A DNA stretch of 64,000 bases. It comes from an uncultured Alphaproteobacteria bacterium. Its GTDB lineage: Bacteria > Pseudomonadota > Alphaproteobacteria > Micropepsales > Micropepsaceae. This document shows positions 9,617 to 18,629 of the stretch, piece after piece. The stretch covers positions 28,998-92,997 of the forward strand of contig CAIUCH010000051.1 of the NCBI GenBank assembly GCA_903897605.1, read 5' to 3'. The notes under the pieces are model-generated. The model saw only the letters and a list, made by a program, of their open reading frames with translations, did not search any database and was not told the DNA's origin. A program made the position numbers and the translations under genes. Numbering within the stretch: the first letter of the stretch is position 1; each line of letters begins with the position of its first letter.

Positions 9617-10760
9617 GCGCACCCACCACGCGGCGGACATCCCCTGCCGTCATCGCCGGAATCATGGGCAGGGTGAGAATCTGGCGCGACACCGCTTCCG
9701 CCACTGGGCATAGCCCAGGCTTGTAGCCCAGCTTGCGGTAGTGAGAGTGCAGATAGACCGGTGCGTAATGGACATTGGCGCCGATGCCGTCGGCGCGAAG
9801 CCGGGCAAAGACCCGGTCGCGATCGATTCCATCCATCAGCTTCACGACATAGAGGTGATGCGCGTTGGTGCGATCACGATGCGCTTTCAGCGGCACGGCC
9901 TCTGCCAGTCCGGCCAGCGCATCCTCATACAGCGCCGCGATCCGCTGGCGCGCCGCGACCCAGCCGGACAGACGCTTCAGTTGCGACAGACCCAGGGCAC
10001 ATTGCACATCCGGCAAGCGATAATTGAAGCCCAGCTCGACCATGTCATAGGCGTGGGCTCCGGCAGCTTCGCGGGAGCGATGGTCGCTGTCGATGCCGTG
10101 ATTGCGAAACCTGCGCATGTGGGCGGCCATGCCGGAATTGTCCGTCACCGCCATCCCACCTTCGCAAGTGGTCAAGTGTTTGACGGGATGAAAAGAAAAA
10201 CAAGAGATGTCAGCCAATGTCCCGGTGGCACGGCCTTTGTAGGTCGCGCCGGGCGCGTGACAGGCGTCGGCAATGATCCGGATGCCGCGCGGCTTGGCCA
10301 GCGCATAGAGCGCGTTATAATCAGCAGGCTGCCCGGCATAGTCCACCGCCACGATGACGCGGGTAGCAGGCGTGATGCGCGCCGCCACCGAAGTCGGATC
10401 AATCAGCAAAGTGTCCGGTTCAATATCGGCGAAGATGGGGGTGGCGCCTTCATAAAGCGCGGCATTGGCCGATGCGGCAAACGTGATGGCGGGCACGATC
10501 ACATCATCGCCGGGGCCTACGCCGAGAGCGCGCATGGCACAGTGCAACGCCGCGGTGCCGGAATTGACGGCGACGCCCTCTTTGGCGCCGACATGGGAGA
10601 CGAATGCTTGCTCGAATTCCACAACGCGCGGGCCGGTGGTAAGCCAGCCCGAGACCAGCGCTTCGACCACCGCCTTCACATCCGCATCGCCGATTTCCTG
10701 GCGGCCATAGGGAAGAAAGGCAGGCTCTGTCCTGTCGCCTGGAATTTCGCGATCAGGCAT
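9597..10760 (-). CDS. pseC: PseC-type aminotransferase (UDP-4-amino-4,6-dideoxy-AltNAc transaminase)
   Basis: 387 residues from the ATG at 10760, chosen because FLPYGRQEIGDADVKAV follows at once. DegT/DnrJ/EryC1/StrS aminotransferase fold with the PLP lysine at about residue 194 (FHPVKHLTTCEGG, the PseC form of the motif) and ACHAPGA upstream of it. PseC transfers an amino group from glutamate to C4 of the keto sugar made by PseB, the second step of pseudaminic acid synthesis. The first 8 bases overlap the pseB stop, so the two are co-translated. No PseF, G, H or I lies in the window, so the final sugar may be something else. Confidence 0.88.
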   Translation of the reverse strand: MPDREIPGDRTEPAFLPYGRQEIGDADVKAVVEALVSGWLTTGPRVVEFEQAFVSHVGAKEGVAVNSGTAALHCAMRALGVGPGDDVIVPAITFAASANAALYEGATPIFADIEPDTLLIDPTSVAARITPATRVIVAVDYAGQPADYNALYALAKPRGIRIIADACHAPGATYKGRATGTLADISCFSFHPVKHLTTCEGGMAVTDNSGMAAHMRRFRNHGIDSDHRSREAAGAHAYDMVELGFNYRLPDVQCALGLSQLKRLSGWVAARQRIAALYEDALAGLAEAVPLKAHRDRTNAHHLYVVKLMDGIDRDRVFARLRADGIGANVHYAPVYLHSHYRKLGYKPGLCPVAEAVSRQILTLPMIPAMTAGDVRRVVGALTRATA

Positions 10761-11844
10761 AGGCCATCCGCAGCAGGGTCTGGAGGCCATGCGCATCGAG
10801 CTGTTCCGGATTCTTGTCGCTGGAATAGCTGAAGCCTTCCGGCACCGGCTTGGCGCCGCGATGCAGATAGGCATCGCGCATCGCATTGGCAAAGCTTTGC
10901 AGGATCACATAACGATCCTCGAGTTCCACGGTGCAATGGGCGTCGTCAACCGGGATCATGGTTTCGTGCAGCTTCTCGCCCGGACGAATGCCGATGACAT
11001 GCTGCTTTAGGCTAGGGCTGACCAGGTTGGCGAGCTGGGGAATGGTGGTGCTGGGAATCTTCGGCACATAGATCTCGCCGCCCCGCATCATTTCCATGCT
11101 GGACAATACGAAATTAACGCCCTGAGTCAGTGTGATCCAGAAGCGGGTCATGCGGGCATCCGTGATTGGAAGGCTTTCAGCGCCCTCGTCCGCGAGCTTC
11201 TTGAAGAAAGGCACCACCGAACCGCGAGATCCGAAGACGTTGCCGTAACGCACCACCGAGAAACGTGGGCCATCGGCGCCCGCCAGATTGTTGGCGGCGA
11301 CGAAGATCTTGTCGGAAGCGAGCTTGGACGCGCCGTAGAGGTTGACCGGGTTGGCCGCCTTGTCGGTCGAAAGCGCCACCACGCGCTTGACGCCGCGGCG
11401 CAAACACGCGGTGACGACATTCTCCGCACCGAATACGTTGGTGCGAATGCATTCGAACGGATTGTATTCGGCGGTCGTCACCTGTTTCATCGCGGCCGCA
11501 TGGATCACATACTCCACGTCGCGCAACGCCAGATCGAGCCGGTCCCGGTCACGCACATCGCCGATGAAATAACGGATAAAGGGGTATTTCTCGATTGGAA
11601 ATTCTTGCGCCATTTCGAACTGTTTCAGTTCGTCGCGGCTGAATATGATCAGGCGCCGCGGCTTGTACTGGGCGATCACGGTTTTCAGGAAATGCTTGCC
11701 AAACGAACCAGTGCCACCGGTGACCAGCACCGATTTGTCGTTGAGATCCAACCAAGGCTGTGAAAATTCGCGCAAGGCTGCGGCCGGCACGGTGCCGGCC
11801 TGATGCGCGGACACCGCGGCAATGGCAAGGGCAGAAGAGCTCAT
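10753..11844 (-). CDS. pseB: UDP-GlcNAc 4,6-dehydratase (inverting) PseB
   Basis: 363 residues from the ATG at 11844, with a GGGAAC ribosome site upstream; a TTG 12 codons earlier is less likely. Extended SDR fold: SVLVTGGTGSFGKHF binds NADP, and the PseB signatures are AAMKQVTTAEYNPFECIRTN and STDKAANPVNLYGASK, with the catalytic Asp/Lys and the Tyr-x3-Lys. It converts UDP-GlcNAc to the 4-keto-6-deoxy-L-arabino sugar. An N-terminal extension of about 35 residues (AVSAHQAG...) precedes the Rossmann core and is unusual for PseB. First gene of a two-gene leftward operon with pseC. Confidence 0.9.
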   Translation of the reverse strand: MSSSALAIAAVSAHQAGTVPAAALREFSQPWLDLNDKSVLVTGGTGSFGKHFLKTVIAQYKPRRLIIFSRDELKQFEMAQEFPIEKYPFIRYFIGDVRDRDRLDLALRDVEYVIHAAAMKQVTTAEYNPFECIRTNVFGAENVVTACLRRGVKRVVALSTDKAANPVNLYGASKLASDKIFVAANNLAGADGPRFSVVRYGNVFGSRGSVVPFFKKLADEGAESLPITDARMTRFWITLTQGVNFVLSSMEMMRGGEIYVPKIPSTTIPQLANLVSPSLKQHVIGIRPGEKLHETMIPVDDAHCTVELEDRYVILQSFANAMRDAYLHRGAKPVPEGFSYSSDKNPEQLDAHGLQTLLRMAYA

Positions 11845-12281
11845 GAATTGTTCCCGATTGATCGGGCGCAGTCTCACCAAGAATGGTTAACCCATACTTG
11901 ATCTAGAAAACCCCGTACTCGGAGCCATCCGCCGGTTAACGCACGGTAAATTTCGCGCCATTGAGACGCACGCGACCGCCAACTCAATTCGCTACCACCT
12001 CAGACGGACCGCGATATTGAGTTCAACCTTTGAAGCCCACAACGCGTATCTTCGACCGCTGCCACCCTGACAACATGGCGGTCCACAAAACCCGGCTCAG
12101 TGAGCTTCATCATTTTCGGATCGGCACTGTTAAGCGCAGTGGCATTGCGACATTCAAATAACAGACGCAAACTTGGAATCCGCGCTAACCTTATCAAGCG
12201 TTTGCGGGCTTACGAACACCGTTCAAACTTGAAAATTAATGATTTTCAGGCCAGAAGGGTCGCCGATTTCGAGGGGTTTTC
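11845..12281. other. Divergent intergenic region, pseB / ugd
   Basis: 437 bases between the two outward-facing operons, visibly richer in A+T than the flanking genes. It must hold the promoters of pseBC (leftward) and of ugd and the epimerase (rightward, with a GAGGGG ribosome site just before 12282). A short rightward open frame from 12100 runs into ugd but has no ribosome site and no recognisable product. No RNA gene or clear repeat seen. Confidence 0.45.
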
Positions 12282-13592
12282 ATGCGCATTGCAATGATCG
12301 GCACCGGATATGTCGGATTGGTCTCGGGTGCCTGCCTGTCCGAATTTGGCCATCAGGTTGTCTGCGTCGACAAGGATACCGCCAAGGTCGCGAATCTGCG
12401 CGCCGGCGTCATCCCGATCTTCGAGCCGGGCCTGGACGAAGTTGTCGCCACCAACGTCAAGGCCGGACGCCTGTCCTTTGAAACCGATATTGCTGCGGCG
12501 GTGAAAGGTGCGGGCGCAGTCTTCATCGCAGTGGGCACGCCCAGCCGGCGTGGTGATGGCCACGCGGACTTATCGTATGTTTTTGCCGCAGCCGAGGAGA
12601 TCGCCGCGGCCCTTACCGACTATGCCGTGGTCGTCACAAAATCCACCGTCCCGGTGGGCACCAGCCGCAAAGTCGAGGACATCATCCGCAAGACACAGGG
12701 CGGCGCCACGTTTGACATGGCATCCAATCCGGAATTCCTGCGCGAAGGTTCGGCTATCGAGGATTTTCGCCGGCCGGACCGCGTGGTGGTCGGCTGCGAC
12801 ACCGAACGCGCGCGCGAAGTGATGCGGGAAGTCTATCGTCCGCTCTATATCAGCGAAACTCCGATCGTTTTCACTAGCCGCGAATCCAGTGAGCTGATCA
12901 AATACGCCGCCAATGCATTTCTCGCCACCAAGATCACCTTCATCAATGAAATTGCGAGCCTGTGCGAAAAAGTCGGGGGCGATGTGCAGGATGTGGCGCG
13001 TGGCATCGGGTTGGACGGCCGCATCGGCAAGAAATTCCTGCATGCCGGTCCCGGCTTTGGCGGTTCCTGCTTTCCCAAGGATACGCTGGCGCTGGTCAGA
13101 ACCGCGCGCGAAATGGGCGCCCCATCCCAGATCGTCGAAGCCGTGGTGGCGGTCAACGATGCCCGCAAGATAGAGATGGCGAAAAAAATCGAAACCGCCT
13201 TCGGCGGCGTGAAAGGCAAGACTATCGCGGTGCTGGGCCTTACCTTCAAGCCCAATACCGACGACATGCGTGATGCGCCCAGCCTGGTGATTGTGCCGCA
13301 TCTGCAAGCGGCCGGCGCCACCATCCGCGCCTATGACCCGGAAGGCCGCAAGGAAGCCGCCAAGCACATGACCGTGGATTTTTGCGACGACACCTATGAG
13401 GCGCTGAAGGGCGCCGACGGCGTGGTCATTCTCACCGAATGGAATGAATTTCGCGCGCTTGATTTCGCCAAGGTGAAAAGCCTGTTGAAGAAGCCGCTGA
13501 TGGTTGATCTGCGCAATATCTATCGTCCCGCGCAGATGGCGCAGGCCGGTTTTCATTATGTCAGCGTCGGACGCGCCGACGCCGGCGCATGA
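12282..13592 (+). CDS. ugd: UDP-glucose/nucleotide-sugar 6-dehydrogenase
   Basis: 436 residues. N-terminal NAD domain MRIAMIGTGYVGLVSGACLSE-like start, the TKSTVPVGTS loop, NPEFLREGSAI, and the catalytic cysteine at residue 263 in GPGFGGSCFPKD. The C-terminal UDP-binding domain has GLTFKPNTDDMRDAPSL. It oxidises the C6 alcohol to a carboxylate in two NAD-dependent steps, most likely UDP-Glc to UDP-GlcA. The next gene is a UDP-glucuronate 4-epimerase overlapping by 4 bases (ATGA), which supports this substrate. UDP-GlcNAc cannot be excluded, and the wlb genes at 44.5 kb would need such an activity. Confidence 0.93.
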   Translation: MRIAMIGTGYVGLVSGACLSEFGHQVVCVDKDTAKVANLRAGVIPIFEPGLDEVVATNVKAGRLSFETDIAAAVKGAGAVFIAVGTPSRRGDGHADLSYVFAAAEEIAAALTDYAVVVTKSTVPVGTSRKVEDIIRKTQGGATFDMASNPEFLREGSAIEDFRRPDRVVVGCDTERAREVMREVYRPLYISETPIVFTSRESSELIKYAANAFLATKITFINEIASLCEKVGGDVQDVARGIGLDGRIGKKFLHAGPGFGGSCFPKDTLALVRTAREMGAPSQIVEAVVAVNDARKIEMAKKIETAFGGVKGKTIAVLGLTFKPNTDDMRDAPSLVIVPHLQAAGATIRAYDPEGRKEAAKHMTVDFCDDTYEALKGADGVVILTEWNEFRALDFAKVKSLLKKPLMVDLRNIYRPAQMAQAGFHYVSVGRADAGA

Positions 13593-14557
13593 TCCTGGTC
13601 ACCGGCGCCGCCGGCTTCATCGGATCGCAAGTTGCACGCGCCCTGCTGGCACGAGGCGATATGGTGGTTGGAGTGGACAATCTCAACGACTATTACGATG
13701 TCGCGCTCAAGAAAGCACGGCTGGGCCCGTTGACGTCGGACAAGGCATTCGTGTTTCGCGCGCTCGATATCTCCGACCGCGACAATATATTGAAATTGAC
13801 CAGGGAATTTCCCGGAATTACGGGCATCATTCATCTGGCGGCGCAACCGGGTGTGCGGTATTCGCTCGTCAATCCGTACGCTTACGTCCAAGCCAATGTG
13901 ATGGGCCATCTGGTGATGCTGGAGCTGGCACGCGCCCTCCCCGCGCTGCGCCACTTTGTTTATGCCAGTTCTTCATCGGTCTATGGCAGCAACACCAAGC
14001 TACCATTCTCGGTTGACGATCCGGTCGAGCAGCCCAATTCGCTCTATGCCGCCACCAAGCGCGCCGATGAACTGTTCGGCCATACCTATGCACATCTTTA
14101 TGGCATCCCCTCGACGGGCCTGCGTTTCTTTACGGTTTATGGGCCCTGGGGTCGGCCTGACATGGCGCCAATGATCTTTGCCCGCGCGATCAATGCCGGT
14201 GAACCGATACGGGTTTTCAATCATGGCGAGATGTGGCGGGATTTCACCTATATCGACGACATCGTGGATGGCGTGCTGCGGGCCCTGGATCGTCCGGCCA
14301 GCGGATTTCCGCCCCACAAAATCTACAATCTTGGAAATCACAAATCCGAGAAGCTGACCGACTTCATCGCCGCGATCGAACAAGCCTTACAGAAGAAAGC
14401 CATCATCCAGCTGGAACCGATGCAACCCGGAGACGTGGCGGCAACTTACGCCGATATCGAAGCCAGCCGCCGCGATCTGGGCTTTGCGCCCGTGACGGCA
14501 ATGTCGGATGGCATCCCCAAATTCATTGCCTGGTACAAGGACTATCACGGCGTCTAG
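13589..14557 (+). CDS. UDP-glucuronate 4-epimerase-like SDR
   Basis: 322 residues of the extended SDR family. TGAAGFIGSQVA binds NAD, then DNLNDYYDVALKKARL and HLAAQPGVRYSLVNPYAYVQAN, the hallmarks of the UDP-GlcA 4-epimerase group (LpsL/CapI). Catalytic Ser in SSSSVYG, Tyr-x3-Lys in NSLYAATKRADE, plus FFTVYGPWGRPDMA. It would turn UDP-GlcA from the upstream dehydrogenase into UDP-GalA for capsule, LPS or exopolysaccharide. Overlap with ugd argues for one transcript. It converges on cysNC with 2 bases between stops. Confidence 0.92.
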   Translation: MILVTGAAGFIGSQVARALLARGDMVVGVDNLNDYYDVALKKARLGPLTSDKAFVFRALDISDRDNILKLTREFPGITGIIHLAAQPGVRYSLVNPYAYVQANVMGHLVMLELARALPALRHFVYASSSSVYGSNTKLPFSVDDPVEQPNSLYAATKRADELFGHTYAHLYGIPSTGLRFFTVYGPWGRPDMAPMIFARAINAGEPIRVFNHGEMWRDFTYIDDIVDGVLRALDRPASGFPPHKIYNLGNHKSEKLTDFIAAIEQALQKKAIIQLEPMQPGDVAATYADIEASRRDLGFAPVTAMSDGIPKFIAWYKDYHGV

Positions 14558-14559
14558 GC

Positions 14560-16446
14560 TCAGATGTAATCCTTGTCGCGCAGATGACGCAGGATCGCTT
14601 CGGCCTGAATTTCCGCTGGCGCCTCGACCGTCCTGATCGTCAGCTCTGCCAGCTCGGGCGGCTCGTAGGGCGAATCGATGCCGGTGAAATTCTTGATCCC
14701 TCCCGACAGCGCCTTTTCATAAAGCCCCTTGGGATCGCGCTGCATACAGACCTCCAGCGGTGTGTCCACGAATATTTCGACGAATTCATCCGCACCCACA
14801 AGCTCACGCGCCATGCGCCGCTCGGAGCGGAAAGGTGAGATAAAAGACACTAGAACGATCAGGCCGGCATCCAGGAACAGCTTGGCGGTCTCGCCGACGC
14901 GGCGGATATTTTCCACCCGGTCGGCATCCGTGAAGCCGAGATCGCGATTGAGGCCGTGGCGAACATTGTCGCCATCCAGCAGATAGGTGTGGCGCCCTTC
15001 TGCGGCGAGCGCTTTTTCCACCAGATTGGCGATGGTGGATTTGCCGGAACCTGACAGGCCCGTGAACCACAGAATAGCGGGCTTCTGGCCTTTCATCGTG
15101 CCGCGCATGGTCTTGTTCACATCCAGCGCCTGCCAATGAACATTGGTGGCACGCCGAAGACCAAAATCGATCATGCCGGCGCCCACCGTCGAGTTGGTGA
15201 ACCGGTCGATCAGGATGAACCCGCCCATGTCGCGATTATCCCGATAGGGATCAAAGGCGAGCGGCTGCGACAGAGAAAAATTGCAATAGCCGACTTCATT
15301 GAGCGCCAGCGTCTTGCCTGCCAAATGTCCCAGCGTATTGACGTCCACCTTGTGCTTGAGGGCCGAGACAGTCACCGGCACGGTGGTTGTGGCAAGCTTG
15401 AGCAGATATTGACGAGCCGGCAGCAGCTCCTCTTCCGCCATCCAGAGCAGATGCGCCGCAAACTGGTCGGACACTTCCGGCCGCTTATGCACGTCACATA
15501 AGACATCACCGCGCGAGACATCCACTTCATCCGCAAGCGTAAGTGTGACCGCATCGCCCGCCATCGCTTCCGGCAGATCCCCATCCATCGTGACGATGCG
15601 CGTCACGCGGGAAATCCGTCCGGACTTGGCGACGGCGATGGCATCGCCCGGCTTCACGCGCCCGCTCGCCACCGTTCCGGCAAAGCCGCGGAAATCCAGA
15701 TCGGGGCGGTTCACCCATTGCACCGGCAATCGAAATGGTCCATTGGCCAAGGCGCTGTCGACATCTACCGTTTCCAGGTGATCGAGCAGCGCCGGGCCGC
15801 TATACCAGGGCGTGCTGCTGCTTTTGCTGATGACATTGTCGCCATGACGCGCCGAAAGCGGGATCGCCATCTGGCTGGCGAAACTCAGATCGCGCGCGAA
15901 CAATGCAAAATCGGCCACGATATCGTCGAAAATCTTTTGCGAATATTCTACCAAGTCGATCTTGTTCACCGCCAATACGATATGGCGAATGCCCAGCAAG
16001 GACGCAATATAGGCATGCCGCCGAGTCTGGATGAGAACGCCTTTTCGCGCATCAATCAGAATGACCGCGAGGTCGGAATTCGACGCGCCAGTGGCCATGT
16101 TGCGGGTATATTGCTCATGACCCGGAGTGTCGGCGACGATGAATTTTCGTTTGTCGGTCGCAAAAAACCGGTAGGCGACATCGATGGTGATGCCTTGCTC
16201 GCGCTCGGCCTCCAGTCCATCCACCAGCAGCGCAAAATCGATATCCTCGCCGGCGGTGCCGAATTTCCGGGAATCCTTTTCCAGCGCCGAAAGCGTGTCT
16301 TCAAAAAGCAGCTTGGAATCGTAAAGCAGCCGGCCGATCAGAGTGGACTTGCCATCGTCGACGCTGCCGCAGGTCAGGAACCGCAGCAGCGATTTCTTTT
16401 CCTGGTCGGCAAGAAATTTCTGGAGCCCGGAAGACGGAGCATTCAT
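14560..16446 (-). CDS. cysNC: Bifunctional sulfate adenylyltransferase large subunit / APS kinase CysNC
   Basis: 628 residues in two parts. Residues 1 to about 440 are the EF-Tu-like GTPase CysN (G1 GSVDDGKST at 27-35, [23 protein letters not shown]). From about 455 follows APS kinase with Walker [10 protein letters not shown] and the [16 protein letters not shown] signature. CysN with CysD makes APS from sulfate and ATP, and the kinase makes PAPS. PAPS serves sulfonation or sulfate assimilation. No PAPS reductase and no sulfotransferase are in the window. The start overlaps the cysD stop by one base (TAATG). Confidence 0.96.
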   Translation of the reverse strand: MNAPSSGLQKFLADQEKKSLLRFLTCGSVDDGKSTLIGRLLYDSKLLFEDTLSALEKDSRKFGTAGEDIDFALLVDGLEAEREQGITIDVAYRFFATDKRKFIVADTPGHEQYTRNMATGASNSDLAVILIDARKGVLIQTRRHAYIASLLGIRHIVLAVNKIDLVEYSQKIFDDIVADFALFARDLSFASQMAIPLSARHGDNVISKSSSTPWYSGPALLDHLETVDVDSALANGPFRLPVQWVNRPDLDFRGFAGTVASGRVKPGDAIAVAKSGRISRVTRIVTMDGDLPEAMAGDAVTLTLADEVDVSRGDVLCDVHKRPEVSDQFAAHLLWMAEEELLPARQYLLKLATTTVPVTVSALKHKVDVNTLGHLAGKTLALNEVGYCNFSLSQPLAFDPYRDNRDMGGFILIDRFTNSTVGAGMIDFGLRRATNVHWQALDVNKTMRGTMKGQKPAILWFTGLSGSGKSTIANLVEKALAAEGRHTYLLDGDNVRHGLNRDLGFTDADRVENIRRVGETAKLFLDAGLIVLVSFISPFRSERRMARELVGADEFVEIFVDTPLEVCMQRDPKGLYEKALSGGIKNFTGIDSPYEPPELAELTIRTVEAPAEIQAEAILRHLRDKDYI

Positions 16447-17360
16447 TAGAAATATCCCTCGTTCTTCTTCTTCTCCATCGAGGCTTTTTCATCCCCGTCA
16501 ATCAGTCGCCCCTGGCGCTCGCTGGTGCGGGCCGTGAACATTTCGGTGACAATGGCTTCCAGCGTATCGGCATCGCTTTCGATCGCGCCGGTCAGCGGAT
16601 AGCAGCCCAAGGTGCGGAAACGCACCAGCCGCTCCTGCACCTGTTCGCCCGGTAAAAGTGCCATGCGATCGTCATCGCGCATGATCAAGGTGCCGCCGCG
16701 TTCCACCACCGGGCGCTTGGCTGCGAAATAGAGCGGCACGATGGGGATATTTTCGGCCAGGATATATTGCCAGATATCAAGCTCGGTCCAGTTGGACAAA
16801 GGAAACACCCGGATGCTTTCACCCTTGTTGATCCGCGTATTGTAGACGCGCCAGAGTTCGGGCCGCTGGTTCTTGGGATCCCAGCCATGATGACGATTGC
16901 GGAAGGAGAAAATGCGCTCCTTGGCGCGGCTTTTTTCCTCGTCGCGGCGCGCCCCGCCGAATGCGGCGTCGAAACCGTGGCGATCAAGCGCCTGTTTTAG
17001 GCTTTCGGTCTTCATCACCTGGGTATGGAGTGACGAACCGGAATCGAAAGGATTGATGCCGCGTTTCACACCGTCTTCATTGACGTGCACGATCAGCTCA
17101 AGACCCAGTCGCTTGGCAGTCTGATCGCGGAATGCGATCATTTCCCGGAATTTCCAGGCCGTATCGACATGCATCAAGGGGAAAGGTGGTTTGGCGGGGA
17201 AGAAGGCCTTCATCGCCAGATGCAGCATTACAGACGAATCCTTGCCGATGGAATAGAGCATCACCGGATTGACGAACTCGGCCGCCACCTCGCGCATGAT
17301 GTGAATGCTTTCCGCTTCGAGCCGGCGCAGATGCGAATTTACGGTCTTGCTGGTGGACAA
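16446..17360 (-). CDS. cysD: Sulfate adenylyltransferase small subunit CysD
   Basis: 304 residues, full length. ATP pyrophosphatase fold with the PP-loop SIGKDSS at residues 37-43, a normal CysD variant of [37 protein letters not shown] and the C-terminal [17 protein letters not shown] are typical. It forms the heterodimer with CysN. The promoter probably lies in the 71 bases before it. The placement beside capsule genes suggests, but does not prove, sulfated polysaccharide; equally these may be ordinary cysteine genes. Confidence 0.96.
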   Translation of the reverse strand: MSTSKTVNSHLRRLEAESIHIMREVAAEFVNPVMLYSIGKDSSVMLHLAMKAFFPAKPPFPLMHVDTAWKFREMIAFRDQTAKRLGLELIVHVNEDGVKRGINPFDSGSSLHTQVMKTESLKQALDRHGFDAAFGGARRDEEKSRAKERIFSFRNRHHGWDPKNQRPELWRVYNTRINKGESIRVFPLSNWTELDIWQYILAENIPIVPLYFAAKRPVVERGGTLIMRDDDRMALLPGEQVQERLVRFRTLGCYPLTGAIESDADTLEAIVTEMFTARTSERQGRLIDGDEKASMEKKKNEGYF

Positions 17361-17431
17361 TGCTGGCTACCCCAAATCTGTGCTGTGGATTACGGGCAAA
17401 GCCGCCCCGACGCAAGACGCAGTTTATAGCT

Positions 17432-18535
17432 TCATTTTAGGGTTCGGACCGAGACCGCCGGGGGCACGGCCTGGGTCTCAACCGAGAAGCGGACGCGGCC
17501 GATTGCCCTGCCATCGGCGGTGGCAATGTTCACGCGCCATTGCCCCGGTCTGGGCGCACTCTTGCTGGAATAGGCGCGATAACCATCTTCCCTGCCGCCA
17601 CGGATGGTGAAGCGCACGGTCTGCTGCGGCACCCAACTTCCGTTCCTGGGGTCGCGCCATTCCCATTGATGCACGATATTGGTCGCGAGCCGATAGGGCG
17701 CGAAAATGGCGCTGTAGAGATAGAGCTTGTCGTTCACCTGGATATGCTCGACCGGAAAAGTGCCGAACAGCGCTCGCCAGCGCGGCGGCTCGTTCTCGGC
17801 GGATACCTGGTAATCGCGCCCTGCCCGATCGATGGCGTGATAGACGCCGGCGTCCGACAGCACCAGCGGCAGCGGTGGAAGGATCTTCACAAAATAGAAG
17901 GCGTTGACCAGGGCGGTGATTCCAATCATCCCCGCGGCGATTTGCATGCGCGCGGTGCGATAGCGGTCGTGGCCCAGGACCGCCAGACTCTGTAGATAGA
18001 AGAAGAACACCAGGACCGCGATGGCACCCGATATTAGAAAGGGAACCGTGCCGATCCGCGCGATCACCACCGGCACCAGCAAAATCGCGTAGGAATAAAG
18101 CGAGAAGAAGAACAGCAGCGCCGAAAACACCAGCCGTGCATGATAACGGCGCAGATATTCATTGCCGATGAAAATGCCGGCCATGCACAAAAGGAATGGC
18201 CAGGAGGCACCGATGGCGGCGCTGCGTATATAGAAAACGCAGAAGCCGGACAGCAGGCAGCCGAGGGCGAATTGCGCCACAAAGACCAGGATCGCCCGCG
18301 TGCGATCGGACGGCATTTCGTTATCGGGACGCGATTCCAGGGCGTGAAGCACGGCAATCGCCACACCCGCCACGATCAGGTAAATAATGAAAACCGCCTG
18401 CGTCATCGGCCGGTCAATGCGGCCGAAGGCATAACTGTCAAAGGCGAACCCGCCCGCCAGCGAGATCGCCGACAGATGCCGCTCATGTGCCCGCGCCCAG
18501 CTGACGGTATGCTCTAGATGTTCAATCGCTCGCAT
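17432..18535 (-). CDS. Inner-membrane protein with C-terminal DUF2914 domain
   Basis: 367 residues. Residues about 45-230 hold six or seven hydrophobic segments (AVFIIYLIVAGVAIAV, AILVFVAQFALGCLLSGF, LLCMAGIFIG, SALLFFFSLYSYAILLVPVV, LISGAIAVLVFFF and IGITALVNAFYFV). The last 100 or so residues form a soluble domain with HQWEWRD, GGREDGYRAYSSK and GQWRVNIATADGRAIGRVRFSV, matching DUF2914. The function of the family is not known; it has been noted beside envelope and DNA-repair genes. Codirectional with cysD, Wzi and the SPOR gene. Confidence 0.78.
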   Translation of the reverse strand: MRAIEHLEHTVSWARAHERHLSAISLAGGFAFDSYAFGRIDRPMTQAVFIIYLIVAGVAIAVLHALESRPDNEMPSDRTRAILVFVAQFALGCLLSGFCVFYIRSAAIGASWPFLLCMAGIFIGNEYLRRYHARLVFSALLFFFSLYSYAILLVPVVIARIGTVPFLISGAIAVLVFFFYLQSLAVLGHDRYRTARMQIAAGMIGITALVNAFYFVKILPPLPLVLSDAGVYHAIDRAGRDYQVSAENEPPRWRALFGTFPVEHIQVNDKLYLYSAIFAPYRLATNIVHQWEWRDPRNGSWVPQQTVRFTIRGGREDGYRAYSSKSAPRPGQWRVNIATADGRAIGRVRFSVETQAVPPAVSVRTLK

Positions 18536-18629
18536 GGCGCGAAATCATGGCCCAACTTGGCGTTCAGATAACAGCAACGTCTTGGCGGGATTAAGGCAGT
18601 TCCGTCGAAGGTACTCATAATCGAGGTGA

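Noticed and set aside
12100..12297. Short open frame before ugd
   Set aside because: It runs into ugd in another frame, has no ribosome site and resembles no known small protein.
12282..13592. Calling the dehydrogenase WbpA for the wlb pathway
   Set aside because: Overlap with a UDP-glucuronate 4-epimerase gene favours UDP-glucose as substrate; sequence reading alone cannot separate the two.
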